Shown here one piece after another: positions 22,954 to 34,869 of a DNA stretch of 64,000 bases (the stretch's first letter is position 1; each line of letters starts with the position of its first letter). Location of the stretch: contig JANFOG010000016.1 in NCBI GenBank assembly GCA_024336345.1, forward strand, positions 806,001 through 870,000. The letters are read 5' to 3'. Under the pieces are notes generated by a model. It had not been told where the DNA came from. It did no database searches and was given only the letters and a program-made list of their open reading frames with translations. The translations under genes were made by a program, and so were the position numbers. The stretch comes from Mariannaea sp. PMI_226 (taxonomy: Eukaryota; Ascomycota; Sordariomycetes; Hypocreales; Nectriaceae).

Positions 22954-25900
22954 TGTGATTGTGCTATTTGAACCAGCAACCTCATAACCAATAGGCGCTC
23001 TAGTATGCCCAGGAAGAGTAAACTACTATATAATATATACCAGCGGACGAGCCATACTCTATATTTATAAACGCTACGGGCCTGAGTTGTGGACTTACCA
23101 ATCAGGCGAGGACTGGGCAGAAGTTAACTTCCTCAACCTAGCAAAAAGAATTATAACACTATATAACCCCCCCAAAAGTGGGGGCATATTGCCAGTAATA
23201 TAGGCACTACACTCCATTAAATCCAATAATAATATTATTATAGTTGGGGACTTTAATTATTATCACCCCCTATAAAATATATACAATAGGCATATAAGGG
23301 GCAGTGATGACCTCTTGGAGGAAGCACTATAGCTTTAAGTCGAACTCATTATACTATATGGCATAGCCACCCGGGCCGCCCGCAGCGACCGAAATAGTAT
23401 ATTAGATCTTATGTGATTAAGCAAAGGATTATATATAAGATATTAAGGAATAGACTATAACCTCAATAGGTTAGACCACTTCTCGCAGGTAATCCGACTT
23501 GGGGCCAATACTATACCACCATAAGACCTAAATGAACAATTTAATTGGAAGATGATAGACATAGAAGCTGCACTTAGAAAAGCAATAATATAGCTGCAGT
23601 AGACCTAAGGCGAGATTACTATAGAGGAATAGATTGATAGGGCAACAGACTGGCTTATAGAATGCCTCTACCAAATAGTAGCCTTCGCAACCCTGCGGTA
23701 AAAGCACGGCAGACCCAGCCGGAACCCATGGTGGACGAGGAAGACAGTAGTAACAATAAGGCAATTTAAGTAAGTACGAAGACAATTCCAGCGCACTAGA
23801 AGCCCAATGGATTGGCGATCCCTCCTCGAAGCTAGTATGCACTAGGACTGATGTGTGGCCGATGCGCGCCGCGCAGCCTGGAGGGAAACCCTAGTAGATG
23901 CATCAAAATCCGGCCTACCCAGGTTTTGGAAACTAGAATATTGGGCCCGACTCCGTAGTGGCATTGCGCCAAAACCATTGCAAATCCCACTTTTGAATAG
24001 ACCCAATCTATAATCTGCCACGACCCACAAGGAGAAAGCAGAAACCTTCGCATAGTGATTCTTCCCACAACCCCGATTGGGCGCTGACCCTCCAGACCCT
24101 AAAAAACTAGACCTCCCCTTACAACCCGCCCCAAAGGAGGGCCTAATGTGGGCCCAAATTGACACCTAGGAAACAACAGATGCACTAAAGAACATCCAAT
24201 TATAGAAAGCCATAGGAGAAGATGGCATCCCAGCCGGTTTCCTAAAAGCCTGTGGAGAACCACTTATAACCTTCCTTATAGAACTAGCAAATGCTAGCAT
24301 CACTATAGGCTATTTTCCAAATTGCTTCCACAGTGCAAATATATTGGTTATTCCAAAGCTAAATAAGACCCCAGAAGTATAATATATGGCAGCCAGCTGG
24401 AGACTAATATCATTATTTAATATACTGGGAAAGGTTATTGAGATAGTGATAGCAAAACGCATTATAGCCAAGGCGGAGGCGAAGGGGTTCCTTCCAAAGG
24501 GCTAAATAGGCAATAGAAAGAAAAGATCTACAGAACTAGCACTAATTATAACCATTAAAGCTATACAAGCAGCATGGAGCCGAAGCGGACTAGCATCACT
24601 ACTATAGCTTGACTTCGCCAGCATATTTAATTTGATAGATTACGCTAGATTGATCATAATATTATATAAATTAGGATATCCAATTTGGATATTAAACTGG
24701 CTTGCTAGCTACCTCATTGCACACATGGCATGGATCTAGCTCAATAGCAAGTTATTAGCACCATTTAATATTAAGGTAGAGGTGCCCTAAGGATCACCAC
24801 TATCCTCTATACTCTTTATCCTATTTATTAGCACCCTATATAAAGCATTGGAAGCAGCCCTAGGGACTATAATAATTGGCTTTACAAATAATACAAATAT
24901 TCTAGCATTTGGATAAGACATGCAGAAGACTTACACCCAACTTAAGGCCGCCTGGGAGATATATAATAATTGGGCAGAGGAAAACGGGATGGTATTTAAA
25001 TATAATAAGGCCAAACTCCTCTATTTTATAAGAAGATAAGCAGCAGACCCAATATGTGCCCAACTTGGAATTAATATAATAGAACCAATTAAGTCCTACC
25101 ACTTCCTGGGTCTATATATACACCACAAGCTGCTATGGGGACCACATTGTAAAGAACTAATAGGGAAACTTGAGTGTTAGTGCTGGGCCCTCACCGCTAT
25201 TGCGGCGAGCATATGGGGAATCCAACTTGAAGCCGCTAGAACAATCTACATATAGGTCATTAGGTCAACCATAGCATATAATGCCAGCATATATTATAAA
25301 CCCACCCCGCCTGGAGGAAAGCCAATAGGGCTCGTGAGAGCGCTTATAATAAAGCAAAGTTAGGCCCTCCGCATAGTAGGAGGGGTATATAAGGCAACAC
25401 TAGTGTGGCTATTGGAAAGCGAGCTTGGCATAATATCATTAGATATATATCTAAACCAATATACAGTAAGCTTTTACAATTGCCTTAGGAATTAAGGAAT
25501 AGAAATGTTAATATATAAAGTGTCTGCAGCAGCAATAAGGTGGGTTTGTAAAAGGAGATGAACAGGCCCCTGGAGGCAATTAATACAGGAGCAAAAGGAA
25601 TGGCTAGCCCAATGGCTATCTAATAGTATAACTACAGTAGACAAGAAGACTATTAAGGAATGAGCAAAGGAGGAATAGGAAGCTCGCTGGGATTAATGCT
25701 TTTTTAAATTAAGGGCAAGGCGGTTATAAAATAGGGTCAAATCAGCAGAAAGTTACCCCTTGTTCTCCAATAAGAAAGTCACAAAGCTCCACAGAGAACT
25801 GCTAAAGTATGAGAGCTCTATACTAATCTAACTACATACCGAATGATTAGGACTCAAGAGCTTCCTATTCTAACGGCATATGCCTAATGTGGAATCGCCA

Positions 25901-26161
25901 TAATGCCAATGCGGAGCTAAGGAAACAGCAGACTATATTATTATCTTCTGCTTAAGATATGAGGAATAGCATACTTAAATTATATACCCATTATAAAACT
26001 GATATGAATTGGGAAATTAGTTATTAAAACCTGAGAGTGTATACACTATAGTTAGGTGGTTCCTATGGCTAGGAATCATCCCCTATTTTGCATTAGTATT
26101 GTAATTCTAGCGAGAATGCAATGGGGACGCGGCAAGCCCAAACCGAGAGGGAACTGAGTAA
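22860..26161 (+). pseudogene. LINE ORF2: endonuclease and reverse transcriptase
   Basis: The replication enzyme of the LINE. An AP-type endonuclease lies at about 22,880-23,520 (LYWNIQWKPAL, IIIVGDFNYYHP, LNRLDHFSQVIRL). Reverse transcriptase is at about 24,150-25,140 (IGEDGIPAGFLKACGEPL, SWRLISLFNILGKVIE, LDFASIFNLIDYARL). The catalytic box reads FTNNTNILAFG, with Asp changed to Asn by RIP. The C-terminus has a CQCG-type zinc motif at about 25,908. No RNase H domain is evident. The start codon is uncertain. Many stops are present, so it is inactive. Confidence 0.85.
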
Positions 26162-26261
26162 CATATAAATAGAACCATAAGTGCTTCAACTCCCTCCATA
26201 AGGAAGAGAAGCCAATGCACCTAGAAAAACCCCCATAAGGGGGGGAAAAAACCAGCCTATA

Positions 26262-28084
26262 TATATGATCCCACCTCGGGCCCGATGCTGCTGCGCCGCC
26301 CGCCCCTGCCTGTCCCTATTCCTCCATATAATCAGGACTGATATTGTCGGCCCTAAGCCCCTCCCAAGGCACCTCCTCCCCCCAAGCCTGCTCCTCCACC
26401 GCCGCCTCTTGCGACTCCTCAGACCCAGCTAGTCAGGCTAGAGCCAGGCCTATTATGGCCACAAGCTGCTTGAGAATAGCATAAAAACGCTCTTAAGCGT
26501 CCGCCAGGCAATTCACCCCACTAATCAACTTAGCAAGTTAATTAGACATAATCCCTATGGTAATAACCATAGGGGCGGCATGCGCTTTAGACACCTGACT
26601 TTTAGTACTGGCAGCCGCATTCTTAAGCCCCTAGAGCTCATCCTCCTAAAAACTATAATTAGCATTAAGAACCCACTATGGAATAGGATTGGATTTATAC
26701 CTATCCCTTCCTGCTGAAGGGCAGTTACTAATGTCTATACTAAGGCCCTTATAGTAAATGGCAAGGGCGTGTAGATCTTATGCTATTTAGTACAAGCAGC
26801 ACACCCACTAGCCGCCATATCTCCAATTTATTAGCAATATAAACCTGACATAATGCCAAAATAGAAACTCACTAAACTGGTCCCGGCAGAGACTAGCCAC
26901 CCCGTCATAGCACATCTACGTGATATATGCAGAATAAGGGAGGGCCCGCACCTGATCCATATAGGCGGCAGGCGAGTCCTCCGCAGGGGTAATGCCCTTA
27001 GCATTCATTTTTCTCCTTTTCTGCAGACAGATTAATAACACATTAACCAAGGGAAGAGAACCACATACACGAGAAGTCTCTGGCATCGCGGCTTTCATTA
27101 TCGTCCAGGGGGATGGAATCGGGCTTATGGCGGGGGTTGTCTTAGAATATCAATGGGCCCACGGCAAGTAGGAAAAGACAAGATATACATTTGTCGTCAT
27201 CGTCATCATCATCACCACTGTCCTCATCATCATCCCGGTGGACAGAATCGGATTAATGGGAGGGGGGAGCTAGCAGGCGAGATTAGAGGCATAATAACGA
27301 ACCTATAGCGGAAGCATAGCGAAAACATACCGCTGCTAGAGGTTAAGCTGGGCTGTTGCTCTCTTCGTCGCCATTGGCGGCGGAAAATCGGTTAGTCGGG
27401 CTGTAGATATATAAGTAAGTCGGGCCCGCCCTGGGAATGAGGCATGTATAGTCGAAGATCGGTCAGCTATAGCGAGTTAGCAATAGTAAGAAGATATAAG
27501 GTATGGAGACTCACTCGAAAAGATGTCCTATAAAGTAGTTAAGTCAACATAGCAAATCCGAATAAAAGGCGAGGCAATTAACATATAGAACCCAATGAAG
27601 AAGAAAGGAAAGAAGAGAAGAAAAGGAAAAATAAAGAAACGTTAATTAATATCCTGGATGATAACAAATTAGTATAGCTGGCGATGTTGGCTGTTGACCC
27701 ACATATTGCCAGGCACGACCGTCAAACGAATAGAACCCGCGCTAGGCTCACTTATAGGAAATTAGGAGAATATAAAGTAAATAAGGGGATGAAGAAATAA
27801 TATAGGAGGCATTAAACCCAATATAAACGTGCGGCAAGCGTATAGCATTACCACATAGAGGGAGTAGCAAACCCTCATTAGCCTGCTGGCTATAAAACGG
27901 TATGTGATTCCAGTTCTGGTTATAGAGCAAAACTTGAACCCATAGAGCCAGCATATGGGGCCCGCACTGGGCCCGCTTAGGAAGGATAGAGATTTTCCTC
28001 TAGCTTTAGTTAATATGGTTTTTCCACTATCTATATAGTATAGAAGCACTATCTACCTATATAGGTCTATAGAGTATTATTAAA
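26262..28084 (-). pseudogene. Unassigned segment with degraded minus-strand ORFs, acidic tract and Cys residues
   Basis: This segment keeps fairly high GC. On the minus strand an open frame from an ATG at 27,098 begins MKAAMPETSRVCGSLPLVN and continues, with RIP-type stops, through VASLCRDQFSEFLFWHYVRF and NANYSFQEDELQGL towards 26,300. It ends in Glu/Gly-rich sequence. Upstream at about 27,193-27,240 a poly-Asp/Glu tract is encoded in another frame, followed by KCISC, so a spliced acidic, Cys-containing protein is possible. I do not recognise it. It could be the antisense 3' gene of yet another retrotransposon, by analogy with G1 and G3, but I see no LTR. At the right it meets an (AAAT)n tract. 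Confidence 0.4.
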
Positions 28085-28100
28085 TAAATAAATAAATAAT
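28076..28100. repeat. (AAAT)n microsatellite
   Basis: A short run of AAAT units separates the GC-rich segment from the next G1 fragment. It may be a retroposon tail or a repaired joint. Confidence 0.7.
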
Positions 28101-28583
28101 AATAAGCTATATCTAATTGCATTCTATTTATATAAACTATATAAAGTAGAATTTAACTATCTTATTTATAATAAAGAATTTTTTATAATAATTAATATTT
28201 TTAAAGAATTTAAATATTATTTATTAAGAACCTATTATTAAGTTAAAGTCTTTATAAATTATAAGAATATTATATACTTTATAATAATATAAAAACTTAA
28301 TAAATAATAATTATAATATATAAAAATCCTAATAGAATTTAATTATATTATTATTTATATTTAAAAAAATAGAAAATAATAAAATAAATATAATTAATTA
28401 ATAAATTAATCTTAATATAAAGTAGCCTAAGATTAATAAATAATTTCTAAACTATATTAATATAGGGCACCTCCAATAGAAATATATTATAGCAATTTAG
28501 AAAAAAATAACTAAATAATTAAATATAATAATTTAAAAAAGAATATCTAAAGAAGGGATTATTATATATAAAATAAAATAACA
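28090..28583 (+). mobile_element. G1 RNase H fragment left of Fot1-B
   Basis: This is collinear with G1-1 positions of about 4,452-4,936 (RNase H and the start of the integrase region). It lies directly left of the TA before Fot1-B. It overlaps by about 460 bp, in element coordinates, with the G1 fragment on the other side of Fot1-B. Confidence 0.85.
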
Positions 28584-28585
28584 TA

Positions 28586-28624
28586 GGTACATAGTGGGCT
28601 GGCCAGCATAGTGAGCTAGCCACT
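28586..28624 (+). repeat. Fot1-B left terminal inverted repeat
   Basis: It pairs with 57,892-57,930 with only G/A or C/T mismatches. It contains the inner palindrome GGCTGGCCAGC. Confidence 0.85.
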
Positions 28625-28639
28625 CCACCGCCTAAATGG

Positions 28640-29613
28640 ACCTACACTCCTTCATCTCTGAATTTCTCTACTAAAAATTATAAAAACTTTAAAATAAGAA
28701 TAGCAAATACTCTTAGCTATTAAAGCTATATAGAAAACGCTAAATCTAAGCATCCAAGCAACTACAAAAATCTATATAATACCTTATAATATATTTAGCA
28801 CTTGGATAAATAGAATCACTTCACGGCGCAATATTATACCTCCCTGCCGGAAATTTACAAACCTAGAGAAATCAACAATTATAAAATATATCCTCAATCT
28901 AAAAATTCGCGATTATTTCCTCCTCAGCTTAGTAATATATAAGATATGGCGAATTAACTGCTCGCAGATCGCAACGCGCCTCCCATAGGACTATAATGGG
29001 CTTTAAATTTCATTAAGTGCTATAAAGAGCTTACTATTTATTTTATATATAAATACGATTATTAGAAGGCCTTATGCAAAGATCAAAAGATAATTAAGCC
29101 TTAGTTTAAACTTATATATAATATAATTACAAAATATAATATATATAATAACGATTTTTATAATTTTAATAAGATTGGCTTTATAATGGGCGTAATTTTA
29201 ACCATAATGGTTATTATTAGCTCTAAAAGATGTAAAAAAGTAATTTTAGCCTAACTAGATAATAAAAAATGGGTTTCAATAATCTAATCTATTAATTCTC
29301 ACAGCCAGGCCATCTCGCTATTTATTATTATTATAAGGTAATTTTACTTTATAAATTAGTATAAAGATAGCATTTTATTAAAAAATTAGATTATTTTTAT
29401 AATTTAAAATAATTAAATTATAAATAAGAGAGCTATAGATTGGATCTAGTACTTTAAAAAGTATATTAAGCCTTAAACTCATGGTATATATTGTCTTCTT
29501 ATCCTAAATAAACATAAAAGTCATTACTTAACTAAATTTAAATTATTTTATAAAAATCACAAGATTATCACTTTTTATATATTACTTTATTTATCTTATA
29601 TTCTTTAGCTATT
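28640..29613 (+). pseudogene. Fot1-B transposase, N-terminal two thirds
   Basis: This DDE transposase moves Fot1-B by cut and paste. A CENP-B-like region at about 28,930-29,030 reads LLADRNAPP and WALNFIKCYKEL. The first catalytic box at about 29,160 is YNFNKIGFIMGV, with Asp changed to Asn. KKWVSIIQSINSHSQAI follows. The second box at about 29,500 is LLILNKHKSHY, again Asp to Asn. It is interrupted at 29,613, inside the codons before the third Asp, by G2 and continues at 57,105. The first about 70 codons are poorly preserved. Confidence 0.85.
29609..29613. repeat. Target-site duplication CTATT, left of outer G2
   Basis: CTATT precedes LTR-A and is repeated at 57,100-57,104 after LTR-D. Merging the two copies restores the Fot1-B frame (LLDIGYF). 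Confidence 0.92.
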
Positions 29614-30009
29614 TTGTTGGGAGAAAACCCCATGCCCAAAAACACCCATAAGGCAGGTCTTGTGATGTAGGAAAACGATGTGCGAAATGGTCGCAACAGG
29701 AGGTCCGGAACGGCCATACCACAAATCCGGAAAGGAATGGAAATCAGCCAATCAAATTAGATAGAAATGAAGAGAACCATTTAATTAAATAATATTATAA
29801 ATCATAAATTATAGAAAAGATTAAGAAATTAGGGCAAAAATAAGATATATTTAATAGTATAAAGATGCCTTATTTATATTATTTTGCGATTATTTTATAA
29901 GGCCTATGATTATAAATATGAGCTAATTAAATTGTAGTAAGTAAGGTGAAAAATATATTAGGTAATATAAGCAATATATATTAAAGAAGTGAATTTTTCT
30001 TTTAATATA
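29614..30009 (-). repeat. G2 LTR-A (3' LTR of outer copy, 396 bp)
   Basis: This LTR, TGTG...ACAA on the minus strand, has the polypurine tract (complement of CCTCCC) beside it at about 30,012, as expected for a 3' LTR. It carries TTGTTGGGAGAAAACCCC at its outer end. Confidence 0.9.
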
Positions 30010-30057
30010 ATCCTCCCTATATAGATTAACGCTTGCCCTTAAGCTATAAAGATCTAT

Positions 30058-32830
30058 ATACTTAAGTAAAGTTATTTATTTAATTAAATGCTTAATTAAT
30101 CTATTGTTTATCTTCAGTGATTTTGGAAGTAGATATTCTCTAAATTAATTTATTAATTATTATTATTATTATTATTATAAGCTTTTTCCCTTATAGTAGC
30201 TCTCTTAAAATGCAAAGGTCAAAAGGGTTGTAATAGGTTAAAATGTCTATCTAAAGCTATATAGACTTAATCCCAATATTTAAGAGAGATAAAGTTATCC
30301 GATATAATAATAATATAGATATGAATATGCTCTATAAAGTTGGTAGTCCTATTTGGAATTTAATAAAGTTTAAAGGTAGTAATAATTCTAGCAATTATAA
30401 TATAATCCGGTATGTTTCTTAGAGATTTAATAGACTTCTTAATAATATAAATTTTATTTGGGTTTAATCTAATGCTATCTTTCCTATCGATCTTAAATAG
30501 GTTAATATAAACTCCTTAGTATTAATTAACTTATTTTATTACTTTAGTAGCTAGATCCTTCTTTATCTTCCTAACTATTTTCTTTAGGGTAGGCAATCTA
30601 GATTATGGTATATTAGTATAAAAGAAAGCTATGCTTGGTGATAGAGAGTGCCTAGGGGTAGGAGAGGGAGAATGGCCAGCTAGAAAGTCAGTTGTTATTA
30701 GATTAATAAAGTAAGAGGAGGCAGGGCTAATAGTAGCAAAAAGTATAGGTAATCTAGCTTTAAAGTAAATAAAATAGGACTTCTAATAAGGTATTAGCAT
30801 TAATGCTAGAGACATTCTATAAGATATTAGTATTAGCAAAAGAGAGGGTCGTTTAATATAGATATTAGGGCTAGACCAAGTGGGTAATATATATATTAAC
30901 TGCTCGATAGTTTGGTGAATAGGGGCTAGTGAGGGAGATAGTTTTAGTAAATAGTCTTATAATAATGGGGCAAGAGGTTTTTAAGGGACTAATTATTTAG
31001 GAAAAGAAGGGAGAGGGGTCTTTTGAATAGTTGGTCTTTGATTAGGTGCTATGGTTAGAGGAGTTCTTAGGAGTGGCAGTTGTGGTGTAGGCATTTGTGG
31101 CAAGCTAGCTACACTTAGAGGTAGAGATACTAATTGGGGTATTAGAGAGTGTTAATACTTAAGGGTAGGTAAGTTAATAGTAATTATAGTTATTATTTTA
31201 TTAAGGGTAGTAATAGAAATATTATAATCTTAATAGTGATTTAGGAAAGTTTGGAGAAGGTTGGGCATTTTAATTATAATAATAGTGGCTAAGGCAGCTA
31301 GAGTCTGTCGATATATAGCTATAGATCTAGGCGGCCTATTGAGGATATGATTATAATACCAGTCTATAGTAATTGTTCATCCGGCTAGTTAATTATTTGG
31401 TAACCTTCTTATTTAGTAAAGTATAGCTTTATATTCTAGCAGATTAGCTTAATAATAGGATTATATTTAATAGATTGCTAGTTTGAAAGAGATTAAGGTT
31501 TCCCCTTAAGGATAAAGTTTTCTTTAAGGATTCCTAGCTTATTTAGAAAAGCTATTTTAAAGAACTGCTTAATATAATTAGTATTAATCTATTAGATATT
31601 TAATAGTTCTTTATCTTTTGTAGACCACCTATTGATAATCTAGTTATACTAAAGGAGGTCTTATTCTATTTTAGGATTAGAAATGCCTATATTAAGATCC
31701 TTTGGGTTATAAGGGACTATATAAGAAAGGTTCTATTTATTAGAGTTAGTAAAGGATTATAAGTTAATAAAAAGTAGGAATATAGATAAATATTTATATT
31801 TTTAATTACTTTATTATTATATAAGAGGTAGGCAAAAGATATTAAATAAATAGGGATATTTAATTTTAATTAGTAGTTAGCAAAAGGCTATAATAATAAA
31901 TATTTAGCAATTGTTGATCTTAGATTTAAATATATTATAGTAGAAAAGATAATCTTTATAATAGTTAAAAATATAAGATCCTTAGTGAAAGTCTTTAAAG
32001 TTAATTATTCTAATAAAGAATCTTTTTTTATATATAATTGTCTTTATTTTTTATCTATTTTAATAGCTAAAGGGTGTACTATATATATAAATTATTTAAT
32101 TAAATAGTCAGAAGGCAGGATTTAAGATATTCTTTATTTTTAGATTTCGGTTTGCCTTAAGTATTGATTCTATATTTAAGACTAGAGATCTAGGAGCTAT
32201 AATAATAAGGTTATCTATATTATAGGCAGTTAGTTTAATAAGAGCTTTAACTTTAGATAAGGTGGCTTATTAGGAGTATATTATTTTTTTAGATTTAGTT
32301 CTTTTGGGGGAGTTAATAAATTTCTAAAAAGCTGACTAAAGATCTTAGTAGTATTATAGCTAGCTAATTAATCTAACCTATTTATGGTTATAATAGGGCT
32401 GGCTAGGCATAATGTCCTTAAAAAATGGGGGTTTAGGGAGATTGTCTTTAATCTTAAGGGTTAGCTAAGTATAAAAGGGCTAGCGGGAGTGTGGGTAAAT
32501 AAGGGCAGGTTATTATTTAAAAATATTAGCAATAAGGAGGGCAATTATGATCTTTTTATAGGGATAAAATTTACTAAATCTAGTAGGTTGGTTAATAAAG
32601 TAATTGTAGAAAGTTATTATATTTTTAATTAAAATAAAATAATAATAAGAAATATTAATAATAATATCTTAAGGGATATTACTAATTATAGCTAGATCTA
32701 TATTATGGCTAGGGTTAGGCGGTTGGGATTTATTAGAATTTATATTAATAGTTGAGATATAAAGCTGAGGATTATGTGAAATAGAAAGTATAATTTGAGG
32801 AGGTAGGTGTATAATAATAGATATAGTAGT
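30058..32830 (-). pseudogene. G2 outer copy: long unrecognised 3' ORF (copy X1)
   Basis: This is the same open frame as 34,870-37,640, offset by about 4,812 bp, and more mutated. Ser/Pro-rich stretches such as AGHSPSPTPRHSLSPSIAF (near 30,660) match the inner copy apart from RIP changes. Function is unknown. Confidence 0.4.
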
Positions 32831-34420
32831 AGTTATGGTAGTGTGTAGAAGGTTATAATAGCTAGAGGTTAAAAGTGAAGGTATTTAGATCACTTTTGTA
32901 AAAAGCAAGAGAAAGAGAGGAAATTTCCTTAGGGAAAATGGGGGTATTTATAATTAAGGCGGTTAATTATAAGGCTAATTTACTAATGGTAGCCTTACTA
33001 GCTGCGAGCAGCTCTAAGGGTGTTAGGCAGCTGTTAGGGTGGTTAGAAATAGGTATAAAGGTCGGGCCGTCCTCTGTTTTCTTCACCTCTATTTTAATCA
33101 ACTCTTGCTTTTCCTCTTTAACTTTATATTATTATAATTATTTAATTAAATTATCCCTTATGATTATAATATCTCATTAGGTTGTTAGTTATGAGGATCT
33201 AGCAATCTTCTGGCGCCCTACTCTTCTTAATATATCTTATATTAAGTAAGATGCTGTTTAAAATACCACATTCTGCATATAGGTTGTAACTAATTGAAAA
33301 AATCGAGTTTTCTATATTATCCCTTATAATCTATTAGAATTCTCTATATATAGATAGATAAATTGGGGTTGTAATGGTGATTTTAGTAATTAGCTTATCT
33401 CTCTTTTAGTTTATTAAATATTTTATTATTTAGATCTATTTTTATTATGCCCTTAATTATTATAGGCGCCCTACTTATATTAAGATTTTTATTTAAGCTA
33501 ATATTTCCAATCTCCCCAATATTAGAAAATAGTTCTATAATTAGATTAAATCTAATGCTTAAGCCAATAAGGTCCTAATTAGCATTATTTAATTTCTCTT
33601 TAGCTAGATCCTTTAGCTAATTTATATTTATATTGATTTTGATTATTCTAAAGGCTGGTTTATATCTTAACTTCTCTTATGCCCTAAATATAAAAAGGCA
33701 TTCTTTATGGCTATATTTAGAACTTAGAATCCTATAATCTGTAGATATTATATTTAGTTATATATTTTAAATATAATTATTAATAAAAATTACATCCTCT
33801 AGCTATTTTATATCTATCATTCTATCCCTAGTTTTATAAATAGTGCCTATAATAACTATATTTGGGGTGCTAAATCTTATGATTAGTTAAATTTGGCTAG
33901 ATATTTTATGCTTAATAATAACTTTAGAATACCTTTAGACCTTCTAAAGGGAAAAGACTGTCCTAAAAACCCTTTAGGCTATTAATTCAACAGCCTTAAT
34001 TACTCTTTATGCCCTTAAATCATCGACCAGTTCCCAGTTGGCTGGCGCGACTCTAACTATCACAAGGCTATCTATAATAATATTATTATTATATAAAATT
34101 GGGATTATATTTACTTTACTAACCCTTAATTAATACAGAATTCTAGCTCTATAGAAAATAAACCTTCTGCTTAGGATCTATTTAGATATACCAATATGCT
34201 GGCTTATAATCCTTATATTATTAAATAATAGAAACATTATATCTATTTAAATATCCTTTAATTAATATTAAATAATATAATTACTTTTAAAAAGAATTAG
34301 ATAGATTAATATATAAAAATAAATTAGGTAGAGTTAGATTGATAATAGAAAATTGGTTTTTAGCTTATGTAATAATATGGTTGGGATAAATGAAAAACTT
34401 CTTATGGCTTTTATTTTTGT

Positions 34421-34425
34421 ATATT
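34421..34425. repeat. Target-site duplication ATATT, left of inner G2
   Basis: ATATT precedes LTR-B and recurs at 48,167-48,171 after LTR-C. The uninterrupted site is visible in the inner copy at about 39,230-39,238. Confidence 0.9.
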
Positions 34426-34821
34426 TTGTTAAGAGAAAACCCCACGCCCAAAAACACCCACAAGGCAGGTCTCGTGATGCAAGAAAACGATGTGCGAAAC
34501 GGTCGCAATAGGAGGTCCGGAACGGCCACACCACAAATCCGGAAAGGAATGGAAATCAGCCAATCAAATTAGATAGAAATGAAGAAAATTATTTAATCAA
34601 ATAATATCATAAATCATAAGTTATAGAAAAGATTAAGAAATCAGGGCAAAAACAAGATATATTGGATAGTATAAAGATGCCTTATTTATATTATTTTGCA
34701 GTTGTTTTATAAGGCCTATGACTATAAATGCGAACCAATTAAATTATGGCAAGTAAGGTAAAAAATGTATTAGGTAATATAAGCAGTATATGCTAAAGAA
34801 GTGAATTTTTCCTTTAACACA
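34426..34821 (-). repeat. G2 LTR-B (3' LTR of inner copy, 396 bp)
   Basis: Bounded by ATATT on the left and by the polypurine tract (complement of CCTCCCC) at 34,823-34,830. It shares TTGTTAAGAG and ACGCCC with LTR-C. Confidence 0.92.
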
Positions 34822-34869
34822 ATCCTCCCCATATAGATTAACGCTTGCCCTCAAGCTATAAAGATCTAT

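Larger units (their letters stand above)
21307..26262 (+). mobile_element. Tad-like LINE (non-LTR retrotransposon), RIP-mutated
   Basis: This is a two-ORF non-LTR element. It starts after the G1 fragment at 21,307 and carries a 5' untranslated region of about 260 bp, ORF1 (21,565-22,953) and an overlapping ORF2 (about 22,860-26,161). Mutation is moderate, with many Q-to-stop and D-to-N changes, while much of the GC content remains. I could not find a clear 3' tail or target duplication. The 3' boundary near 26,262 is placed where ORF2-like sequence and a short G/A-rich stretch end. Confidence 0.85.

Noticed and set aside
34334..34572. ORFs across the LTR-B boundary
   Set aside because: They span an LTR junction created by insertion and have no meaning as genes.
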